A stretch of DNA of 12,729 bases from the NCBI GenBank assembly GCA_028290225.1, contig JAQGKH010000291.1, positions 1-12,729 on the forward strand, in the 5' to 3' direction. Below, in pieces: positions 6,796 to 12,729 of the stretch. The translations under genes and the position numbers were made by a program. The notes under the pieces were generated by a model, which saw only the letters and a program-made list of their open reading frames with translations, searched no databases and was not told where the DNA came from. How positions within the stretch are numbered: position 1 is the first letter of the stretch; every line of letters starts with the position of its first letter. The DNA is from Devosia sp. GTDB taxonomy: Bacteria > Pseudomonadota > Alphaproteobacteria > Rhizobiales > Devosiaceae.

Positions 6796-7862
6796 GCCGG
6801 ATCGACTGGCTGGTGCTGAGCCGCGTGGGTGGGCGCATCGCCACCATGGTGTTCGTGTTCTATGGGCTGATCGCGCTGGTGGAATCGCTCGACACCTGGC
6901 GCTTCGGCTATGTCGCGGACAAGCAGGGCGTCCTCATGGCCATCCTGATGGTGGCGATGAGTGCGGTGCGCTGGACCATCAAGACCTTGCCCGTGACCGT
7001 GCTGCTGGGCGCGATCACGGGCTTCCTGGACCTCAAGGCGCGCCACGAACTGACGGTGATCGCGGCCAGCGGCATTTCCATCTGGCGCATCGTGCGGGCG
7101 CCGACCATTGCCCTGATCGCCGTGAGCTTTGTTATCGCGCTGGGGGCCGAAACGGTCAGCACGCAGATCAATCGCGCGCTGTATCCGACCGCGCCGGGCA
7201 AGTCCTCGATGCTGACGGAAGACGGCGAGATCTGGCTCGAACAGCGCAGCGGCGATTATCACTATAATATTCTGGCCCATGCCATGCAGCCGGGTGGATC
7301 GGTGCTGGGCGATGTGACGATCTATGCCCTGAGCGGCAATATGCCCCCGCGTATCGAAGCGGCGGAAGCCGAATTGCGCGATGGGCAGTGGCGGATGGCG
7401 CAGGCCACCGTGCGCACCGCCGATGCACCGGCACGGCTGGTGCGCGACTTCGTTCTGCCCACCATTTCGAGCCCGGCCGAGATCAGCCTCAAACTCTCAT
7501 CCACCGAGGACATGACGTTTTTCGAGCTGTCGCGGCTGCTGAGCACAGGCATCGCCGACGAGGCCATCCGGGCGGCGGCCGCGATGCGGCTGATCAAGCT
7601 GCTGGCACTGCCGCTGGTGCTTACCGGATCGCTGTTCATTGCATTTGCATTTACCGCGGGTTATCGAAGGTCGGCTAACTATGGTCCTGCGGTTCTCTCC
7701 GGGATCGTGCTCGGGTTCGTCGTGTTCGTGATTACCGAGATGGCCGACCGAGCAGGCTCGACCGGCGTTCTCGACCCCATTTTTGCGGCAGTTGGACCGG
7801 CATTGGTGGCTATCGTTATTGGCGTAACGGTGCTGCTGCACAAGGAAGACGGACGCGCGTGA
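6792..7862 (+). CDS. lptG: LPS export ABC transporter permease LptG
   Basis: A 356-residue inner-membrane permease, partner of LptF in the LptB2FG exporter. N-terminal helices lie at roughly 15-33, 46-78 (possibly interrupted) and 102-121. The coupling-helix sequence RHELTVIAASGISIWRIV (84-101) is family-typical and should contact LptB. A periplasmic beta-jellyroll region spans about 125-255, followed by helices at roughly 265-288, 297-315 and 330-349. The ATG overlaps the lptF stop, and the stop overlaps the GTG of lptD, so the three genes should be translated in a coupled series. No lptB is in the window; in alphaproteobacteria it usually sits elsewhere with lptC and lptA. Confidence 0.95.
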   Translation: MSRIDWLVLSRVGGRIATMVFVFYGLIALVESLDTWRFGYVADKQGVLMAILMVAMSAVRWTIKTLPVTVLLGAITGFLDLKARHELTVIAASGISIWRIVRAPTIALIAVSFVIALGAETVSTQINRALYPTAPGKSSMLTEDGEIWLEQRSGDYHYNILAHAMQPGGSVLGDVTIYALSGNMPPRIEAAEAELRDGQWRMAQATVRTADAPARLVRDFVLPTISSPAEISLKLSSTEDMTFFELSRLLSTGIADEAIRAAAAMRLIKLLALPLVLTGSLFIAFAFTAGYRRSANYGPAVLSGIVLGFVVFVITEMADRAGSTGVLDPIFAAVGPALVAIVIGVTVLLHKEDGRA

Positions 7863-10153
7863 GTAACAGGGGCTGGAACACAGGTTTGGTGTCGCCGCTC
7901 CGCAAGGCCGGGGCGAGTGCCCTTGTGGCCATGGCGCTGTCGGGCGGCGCTGTCGCGCAGGGCCTCGTGCCCGCAGACTTTTTCAATGCACCGGTGAATG
8001 CCGACGCCCCCGCGGCGGTGGAAGCGGACAGCTTGCAGTTCGATGCGCGCACCGGGATCATCACCGCTTCGGGCGATGTGGTGCTGGGCTATGGCGGCTA
8101 CACCGCGACGGGGCAGAACCTCGTGTTCAACCGCACCACCAATGAGGTGCAGTTTGCCGGGCCGGTGAGCGTTCGCGACCCCTCGGGCAATGTGGCACAA
8201 ACCCGCGACCTGCGCGTGACCGGGGGGATGAAGCAGGCGTTCATCAATGCGCTGACCATCACCACCTATGACGGCGCGCGGATCACTGCGGACAGCATCG
8301 AATATGACGCGGCGCTGCAAACGCTGCTCACCAATGCCAGTTACGCTCCATGCGGGGATTGCATCGACGAGCAAGGCCGGCGGATCGGCTGGTCGGTGCA
8401 GGCGAGCCGGATCATCTACAACCAGGAAGACGGCTCGCTTTATCTGGAGCAGCCCTCGCTGGCCCTGCTGGGGTTCCCGGTGGCGTGGCTGCCCTTTCTA
8501 TGGCTGCCCGATACCAGCGCCAGCGCGCTGGCCAATGTGCGGATGCCCTCGATCGATTCGAGCGAGGAAATCGGGGTCAAGGTTGAGGTGCCCTATGCGG
8601 CCTATTCGGGCCAGTGGACCGATATCATCCTGACGCCGGCGCTGGTGAGCCGGCAGGGATTCCTGCTGGGAGCCGAGTGGATCCAGCGCTTCGATCGGGG
8701 CTCGTTCCGGATCAAGGCTTCGGGAATCTACCAATTAGAAAAAGAAGCGTTCAGCTTTGCCGACGCCCGCCAGGACTGGCGCGGGGCGGTGCAAAGCGCG
8801 GGCTCGTTCCGGCCGGTCGAGGACTGGACCGTGGGCTGGTCCTACACTGCGTTCAGCGATGCGGCGTTTTTCGAGGATTACCGGCTGGAAGAGCGGGAAG
8901 CTTCGGTGAACGAGGTTTACGCGACCAATGTGACGCCCAACACCTTCATCGATCTGCGGCTGCAGCAGTTTAACCTGCTCGGCGATGTTCTGGAGGCCGA
9001 CCAGGACCGGCAGGGCCAGGCTGTGCCCAATGCGCGGTTCGAGCATGTGCAGCGGCTGGCAACGGGCTGGGGACAGGCCGAGATCAGCGGGCGGCTGTTG
9101 GGCGTGCAGCGCGAGGATGACCACCGGGTGGAGGTCAACGGCGTGCCCTATGTGTTCGGCGCCGCAGGCAACAAGACTCACGCCCTGCTGCAGGGCGGCT
9201 GGCAGAACGAGTGGATCGGCGCCGGCGGGTTCGTGGCCAAGCCCTATCTGGGCGGGCGCGCCGACATCGCTTACTACAATGGGCAAAGCACCCTGCTTGA
9301 AGCACCGGGCGAAGCCAGCATGTGGAGCGCGACACCGATTGCGGCCATGGATGTGCGCTTTCCCATGGCGGCGAGCGATGGGTCGACCGTGCATCTGGTG
9401 GAGCCGATCGCGCAGCTGGTGTATCGCGGCTCGGACACATCGCTGGTGGGGATCACCAATGACGATGCGCAGAGCTTTGTGTTCGATGACACCAATCTGT
9501 TCTCGTTCAACCGCTTTTCGGGCACTGACCGGCAGGAAACGGGGCTGCGCGCCAATATCGGGGGACGCTACCAGGCCAATTTCGTGGATGGCGGCTATCT
9601 CGAGGTGATTGCGGGCCAATCGTTCCAGCTGGCCGGGGAAAATGCCTTTGCCGCGGCCGATCCGGCGCGCAGCCCTGCGCGGACGGGGCTGGAGGACGCG
9701 GCGTCCTATGCAGTGCTGGGGGCTTATGGCTCGTTTACGCCCGGCACGCGCCTTGGCGGCAAGCTGCAGGTCAACACCCAAACCATGGACATCGCGCGGG
9801 CGGGGCTCGGCGTCAGCTATTCGGCCGAGGGCTATTCCGCCGGCGTGGATTACCATTTCGTTGCCGCCGATCCCGATGCGGGCGTGTTGCAGGACCAGCA
9901 GGAAGTGGGCGTGCAGGTGGGGGTGCCGGTGGCCGATTACTGGACGGTCAAGGCTTCCACTTATTGGGACCTGGCCGCCAATAGCTGGCTGCAGGTCGGC
10001 GGGGGCCTGGTTTACGATGACGGGTATCTGGAGCTGGGCGCTGGCGCGACCCGCACCGGGCCGACCCATACTTCGCCCGACGATACCCGATTTACCGCTT
10101 CGTTCCGGCTCAAGGCGCCGGCGGGCTTCAATGTCGGCTATTCCGGCGAGTAG
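7859..10153 (+). CDS. lptD: outer-membrane LPS assembly protein LptD
   Basis: A 764-residue outer-membrane translocon, close to E. coli LptD (784), that inserts lipopolysaccharide into the outer leaflet together with the lipoprotein LptE. A signal peptide spans residues 1-33 (basic n-region to Lys16, hydrophobic core from 18, cleavage probably after AVA). An LptA/OstA-like periplasmic jellyroll follows at about 53-210 (VEADSLQFDARTGIITASGDV), then a long beta-barrel domain from about 225 with alternating, aromatic-rich strands. WSVQASRIIYNQEDGSLYLEQ, near 178-198, followed by GFPVAWLPFLWLPD (205-218) is the conserved junction. The only cysteines of the mature protein are Cys165 and Cys168 (CGDC). 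The last residue is Glu rather than the aromatic residue that ends many outer-membrane barrels. The start is GTG 7859, overlapping the lptG stop (GTGA); AAGGA lies at 7842-7846. No LptE homologue is visible nearby. Confidence 0.95.
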   Translation: MSNRGWNTGLVSPLRKAGASALVAMALSGGAVAQGLVPADFFNAPVNADAPAAVEADSLQFDARTGIITASGDVVLGYGGYTATGQNLVFNRTTNEVQFAGPVSVRDPSGNVAQTRDLRVTGGMKQAFINALTITTYDGARITADSIEYDAALQTLLTNASYAPCGDCIDEQGRRIGWSVQASRIIYNQEDGSLYLEQPSLALLGFPVAWLPFLWLPDTSASALANVRMPSIDSSEEIGVKVEVPYAAYSGQWTDIILTPALVSRQGFLLGAEWIQRFDRGSFRIKASGIYQLEKEAFSFADARQDWRGAVQSAGSFRPVEDWTVGWSYTAFSDAAFFEDYRLEEREASVNEVYATNVTPNTFIDLRLQQFNLLGDVLEADQDRQGQAVPNARFEHVQRLATGWGQAEISGRLLGVQREDDHRVEVNGVPYVFGAAGNKTHALLQGGWQNEWIGAGGFVAKPYLGGRADIAYYNGQSTLLEAPGEASMWSATPIAAMDVRFPMAASDGSTVHLVEPIAQLVYRGSDTSLVGITNDDAQSFVFDDTNLFSFNRFSGTDRQETGLRANIGGRYQANFVDGGYLEVIAGQSFQLAGENAFAAADPARSPARTGLEDAASYAVLGAYGSFTPGTRLGGKLQVNTQTMDIARAGLGVSYSAEGYSAGVDYHFVAADPDAGVLQDQQEVGVQVGVPVADYWTVKASTYWDLAANSWLQVGGGLVYDDGYLELGAGATRTGPTHTSPDDTRFTASFRLKAPAGFNVGYSGE

Positions 10154-10191
10154 GCCGGTGGGCTCCGGATTTTGGCCGTATTCGTGGGCAA

Positions 10192-10220
10192 TTGACACCA
10201 CAAGGTTCCCGCCGCATGGA
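10192..10220 (+). promoter_or_regulatory. possible promoter for the surA-like gene
   Basis: In the 100-base gap between lptD and the surA-like gene there is a perfect TTGACA (10192-10197). The expected -10 position at 17 bases reads CATGGA (10215-10220), a poor match. The gap interrupts an otherwise overlapping gene chain, so a local promoter is reasonable, but the sequence evidence is only the -35 hexamer and the spacing to the ATG at 10254. Confidence 0.3.
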
Positions 10221-10253
10221 GAGCGGGCAATCGAACAACAGGCGGATAGCAAG

Positions 10254-11162
10254 ATGGCGGTTGGAAATTTGGCCCGTTCAGCGGGGGCTGTGATGATGGG
10301 CGCGCTGCTCAGCTTTGGCCTGGCCTTGCCGAGCCAGGCGGCCAACGTCACGGTCACGGTGAACGGCACGCCCATCACCGATGTGCAAATCGCGCAGCGG
10401 GTGAAATTGTTCGCCATCGAAGGCAACAAGACTGGCTCGCGCGGGGCCACCGAACAGCTGATCGACGAAGCCATCCAGTTGCAGGAAGCCAAGCGGCTGG
10501 GCATCACCGTTTCGGGTGCACAGGTGGATGAAGGCATTCTGCAGATCGCGCGCAACACCAAGCTGAGCCAGGACAAGCTGATCCAGATGCTGCAGCAGAG
10601 CGGGGTCAATATCGACACGCTGCGCGACCGACTGGAAGCGGCCATTGCCTGGAATGGGGTGACCGAGGCCGCGATCATGCCGCAGGTGCAGATCTCGGAC
10701 CTGGCGCTGGACCAGCAGGCCGCCAGCAAGGTCGCGGATTACCAGGGCTTTGACTACATCCTCAAGGAAATCATCTTCGTGGCGCCCGGCGGCCAGGGCG
10801 CGGGTGGACGCACGGCACAGGCCAACAAATACCGCAGCAGCTTTGCCGGCTGCGACAGCGCGGTGCAGCTCTCGCTCGGATATACCGACGCGGCGGTGAT
10901 CGATGTCGGCCGCCGCCACGCAACGCAGCTGCCCGAAGCCATCGCCAAGGAACTGGCCGGGCTCAATGCGGGCGGCATCACCAAGCCGCGCGTGGTGGAA
11001 ACCGGTGTGTCCATGCTGGCCGTGTGCGAGAAAAGCCAGGCGCAGGACCTGACCTTCATCAAGGGCGATCTGCGGGCCGAGGCGGGCAATGATGCGCTCA
11101 AGGGACAGGTGGAGACCTATCTGGCCGATCTACGCAAACGAGCCAAGATCATCTACAACTAG
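10254..11162 (+). CDS. surA: SurA-like periplasmic chaperone / peptidylprolyl isomerase
   Basis: A 302-residue exported protein at the surA position between lptD and pdxA. The signal peptide is MAVGNLARSAGAVMMGALLS continuing to SQA, with cleavage near 29-30. The mature N-terminus VTVTVNGTPITDVQIAQRVKL (from 32) and the helical region to about 150 (QLIDEAIQLQEAKRLGI, then VDEGILQIAR) fit the SurA N-terminal chaperone domain. A single parvulin-like segment follows at about 165-260 (YILKEIIF, LPEAIAKELAGLNAGGITKP, VSMLAVCEK), and the C-terminal helix probably completes the chaperone core. E. coli SurA has 428 residues and two parvulin domains, so this version is short. It lacks the usual GGDLG motif, and isomerase activity is doubtful. 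Cys200 and Cys258 could pair. The role in folding outer-membrane proteins such as LptD is inferred from family and position. No in-frame start exists just upstream of ATG 10254. Confidence 0.86.
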   Translation: MAVGNLARSAGAVMMGALLSFGLALPSQAANVTVTVNGTPITDVQIAQRVKLFAIEGNKTGSRGATEQLIDEAIQLQEAKRLGITVSGAQVDEGILQIARNTKLSQDKLIQMLQQSGVNIDTLRDRLEAAIAWNGVTEAAIMPQVQISDLALDQQAASKVADYQGFDYILKEIIFVAPGGQGAGGRTAQANKYRSSFAGCDSAVQLSLGYTDAAVIDVGRRHATQLPEAIAKELAGLNAGGITKPRVVETGVSMLAVCEKSQAQDLTFIKGDLRAEAGNDALKGQVETYLADLRKRAKIIYN

Positions 11163-11166
11163 TCCA

Positions 11167-11188
11167 GGCCCGCTTCGGCGGGCCTTTT
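11167..11188 (+). terminator. Rho-independent terminator after the surA-like gene
   Basis: A perfect 7-bp GC stem, GGCCCGC (11167-11173) and GCGGGCC (11178-11184), closes a TTCG loop (a C-UUCG-G tetraloop in RNA, exceptionally stable). TTTT follows, then GC and TTT. It begins four bases after the stop codon at 11160-11162. Read on the other strand the stem is not followed by a T run, so it acts on plus-strand transcripts only. It sits just before pdxA, whose ribosome-binding site begins six bases after the TTTT. Confidence 0.88.
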
Positions 11189-11193
11189 GCTTT

Positions 11194-11207
11194 GGGGGTA
11201 CGCGTTG
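11194..11207 (+). promoter_or_regulatory. ribosome-binding site and TTG start of pdxA
   Basis: GGGGG at 11194-11198 lies six bases before TTG 11205-11207. No ATG or GTG exists in frame between the terminator and the conserved N-terminal motif of PdxA, so this site decides the start. A TTG start combined with an upstream terminator suggests rather low expression of pdxA. Confidence 0.65.
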
Positions 11208-12209
11208 AAGCAGCCGCTGGCGATCAGCATGGGGGAACCGGCCGGAATCGGGCCTGATCTGGTGTTGCAGCTGTTTGCGGCGCGGATGGAAACAGCCCTG
11301 CCCCCGTTTTGTGTTTTTGGGGCGCCCGAATTCTTTCGCGCCCGGGCAGCACGGTTGGGCCTCCCGGTGGCGGTGGAGGAATGCACTCCGGCTGACACGG
11401 CAGATGTCTTCGCGCGCGCCTTGCCGGTGGTGCGGGTCGAGGGCCTGGTGCCCGACCATCCCGGCAAGATCAGCCCGCTTTCCGGGCAGGCGGTGATCCG
11501 CGCCATTGAAGCGTCGGTTGATGCGGTGCTGCGGGGCGCGTGCCGCGGGCTGGTGACCGCACCCATCCACAAGTCAGCGCTTTATCACGCGGGCTTCCGG
11601 CATCCCGGCCATACCGAGTTTTTGGCCGAGCTGTGTGCGGGCGGCGGCAAGCCCAGGCTGCCGGTGATGATGCTGGCGCATGGGCCATTGCGGGCGGTTC
11701 CAGTGACCATCCATGTTCCCATCAAGGATGTGCCCGGCTTGCTGACAAAAGAGCTGATCCTGGACACCGCATGTGCGGTGAACCGTGACCTCAAGCATCG
11801 CTTCGGCATCGCCGAACCGCGAATTGGCGTGGCGGGGCTAAACCCCCATGCAGGTGAAGGCGGGGCGATCGGGCGCGAGGACCTGGAAATCGTCGGGCCG
11901 GCAGTGGCCGAGATGCGGTTCCAGGGTATCGATGCAGTGGGACCGATTCCGGCCGACACGCTGTTCTACCCGCCCCATTGGCGGCAATATGATGCGGTGA
12001 TCGCGATGTATCATGACCAGGCGCTGATTCCGATCAAGACCGTGGCGTTCGAGGACGCGGTGAATGTGACGCTCGGCTTGCCGATCGTGCGCACTTCGCC
12101 CGATCACGGGACCGCATTCGATCTCGCCGGCACGGGGAAGGGCTCGACGCGCAGTTTCCTTGCGGCCATTCGGATGGCCGACAGCATGACCAACCCGGTG
12201 GCGGCATGA
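11205..12209 (+). CDS. pdxA: 4-hydroxythreonine-4-phosphate dehydrogenase
   Basis: A 334-residue cytosolic enzyme (E. coli PdxA has 329). It oxidises 4-phosphooxy-L-threonine with NAD(P), giving the intermediate that PdxJ condenses in pyridoxal 5'-phosphate synthesis. The N-terminal motif AISMGEPAGIGPDL (6-19) is diagnostic. VTAPIHKSALYHAGFRHPGHTE (117-138) forms the substrate site. The three divalent-metal histidines are His170 (TIHVPIKDV), His215 (NPHAGEGG) and His270 (MYHDQ), and TSPDHGTAFD (297-306) is the conserved C-terminal motif. I chose TTG 11205 because it gives MKQPLAISMGEPAG, a normal family start, with GGGGG six bases upstream (11194-11198). The ATG at 11229 falls inside the conserved motif, and the earlier in-frame TTG at 11187 lies in the terminator's T-rich tail. 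The stop overlaps the rsmA ATG. Confidence 0.96.
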   Translation: MKQPLAISMGEPAGIGPDLVLQLFAARMETALPPFCVFGAPEFFRARAARLGLPVAVEECTPADTADVFARALPVVRVEGLVPDHPGKISPLSGQAVIRAIEASVDAVLRGACRGLVTAPIHKSALYHAGFRHPGHTEFLAELCAGGGKPRLPVMMLAHGPLRAVPVTIHVPIKDVPGLLTKELILDTACAVNRDLKHRFGIAEPRIGVAGLNPHAGEGGAIGREDLEIVGPAVAEMRFQGIDAVGPIPADTLFYPPHWRQYDAVIAMYHDQALIPIKTVAFEDAVNVTLGLPIVRTSPDHGTAFDLAGTGKGSTRSFLAAIRMADSMTNPVAA

Positions 12210-12729
12210 GCCAGATCGACAATTTGCCACCCTTGCGCGAAGTGATCGCCGAGCATGGGCTGCGCGCCAAAAAGGAACTCGGGCAGAATTTCCTGCTCGA
12301 TCTCAACCTGACCGCCCGCATTGCCCGGGTGGGTGGCTCGCTGGAAGGCGTTCGCATTATTGAGGTGGGTCCGGGCCCGGGCGGTTTGACACGCGCGCTG
12401 CTGGCCGAAGGGGCGCGCGAAGTGATCGCCATCGAGCGCGATCCGCGCACCCTGCCCGCCCTGGCGCAGATCGCCGAAGCTTATCCTGGCCGGCTGACGG
12501 TGATCAGCGGCGATGCGCTGGAGGTGGATTACCGGGTGATGGCGGATGGGCCGACCCGCATCATCGCCAATCTCCCCTACAATATTGCCACGCCCCTGCT
12601 GACAGGCTGGTTGACGGCTGAACCGTGGCCGCCGTTCTGGCAGAGCCTGACGCTGATGTTCCAGCGCGAAGTGGCCGAGCGAATCTGCGCGCAGCCGGGC
12701 GACGATGCCTATGGGCGGCTGGGTGTGCT
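12206..12729 (+). CDS. rsmA: 16S rRNA (adenine1518/1519-N6)-dimethyltransferase, 3' end missing
   Basis: The first 174 codons of RsmA (KsgA), which transfers methyl groups from S-adenosylmethionine to two adjacent adenines in the 3' terminal helix of 16S rRNA during small-subunit maturation. Motifs in order: KKELGQNFLLD at 22-32, the SAM-binding loop EVGPGPGGLT at 53-62, IERDP at 76-80 (acidic ribose contact), SGDALEVDY at 101-109, the catalytic IANLPYNIATPLL at 120-132, and MFQREVAERI at 151-160. The ATG overlaps the pdxA stop by four bases (ATGA, 12206-12209), so translation is probably coupled. The frame stays open to the window end. The family is about 270-280 residues long, so roughly 100 residues are missing. 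The surA-pdxA-rsmA order is the same as in enterobacteria. Confidence 0.97.
   Translation, partial: MSQIDNLPPLREVIAEHGLRAKKELGQNFLLDLNLTARIARVGGSLEGVRIIEVGPGPGGLTRALLAEGAREVIAIERDPRTLPALAQIAEAYPGRLTVISGDALEVDYRVMADGPTRIIANLPYNIATPLLTGWLTAEPWPPFWQSLTLMFQREVAERICAQPGDDAYGRLGV

Noticed and set aside
5725..7862. LptF and LptG both exactly 356 residues, hinting at a recent duplication
   Set aside because: Their sequences are clearly divergent; equal length is coincidence between old paralogues.
9609..10253. N-terminal extension of the surA-like frame into lptD
   Set aside because: The extension is out of frame with lptD, low in complexity and Arg/Trp-rich, while a proper signal peptide begins at 10254.
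8735..10729. 664-codon minus-strand open frame opposite lptD and the surA-like gene
   Set aside because: It spans two clear plus-strand genes and the gap between them, and its translation shows no recognisable domain.
11187..11204. Earlier TTG start for pdxA
   Set aside because: It lies in the T tract of the terminator, has no ribosome-binding site, and adds residues not expected before the conserved N-terminal motif.

Overview
The window is a GC-rich, gene-dense chromosomal stretch with 12 protein-coding genes and no mobile element, CRISPR array, tRNA or rRNA. No gene-free stretch exceeds 200 bases. The gene families, the short ATGA/GTGA overlaps, and the order lptF-lptG-lptD-surA-pdxA-rsmA next to divergent pepA-holC point to an alphaproteobacterium, most likely of the Hyphomicrobiales. 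Devosia or a relative is my guess from GC content and protein style; I could not run a comparison.

Left part (1-2970, + strand): the 3' portion of an ABC-F ribosome-associated ATPase, a DUF985-type cupin translationally coupled to it, then a secreted DUF4344-type zinc metallopeptidase that may have its own promoter.

Middle (2973-5524, - strand): the compact operon pepA (leucyl aminopeptidase), holC (DNA polymerase III chi subunit) and a YitT-family membrane protein. It converges on the metallopeptidase gene with two bases between the stop codons. A 200-base divergent intergenic region (5525-5724) separates pepA from the lpt genes.

Right part (5725-12729, + strand): lptF, lptG and lptD overlap in a chain and encode the inner-membrane permease pair and the outer-membrane translocon that move lipopolysaccharide to the cell surface. 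A SurA-like periplasmic chaperone gene follows after 100 bases; SurA assists LptD and other outer-membrane proteins in model bacteria. A strong UUCG-loop terminator lies between it and pdxA (pyridoxal phosphate biosynthesis), which overlaps rsmA (16S rRNA dimethyltransferase, cut by the window end).

This is core housekeeping DNA and I found no new biological system. The points worth a second look are modest: the terminator inside the cluster, the single degenerate parvulin-like domain of the SurA homologue, an LptD with only one CxxC cysteine pair, the uncharacterised secreted metallopeptidase, and very tight convergent and overlapping gene junctions.
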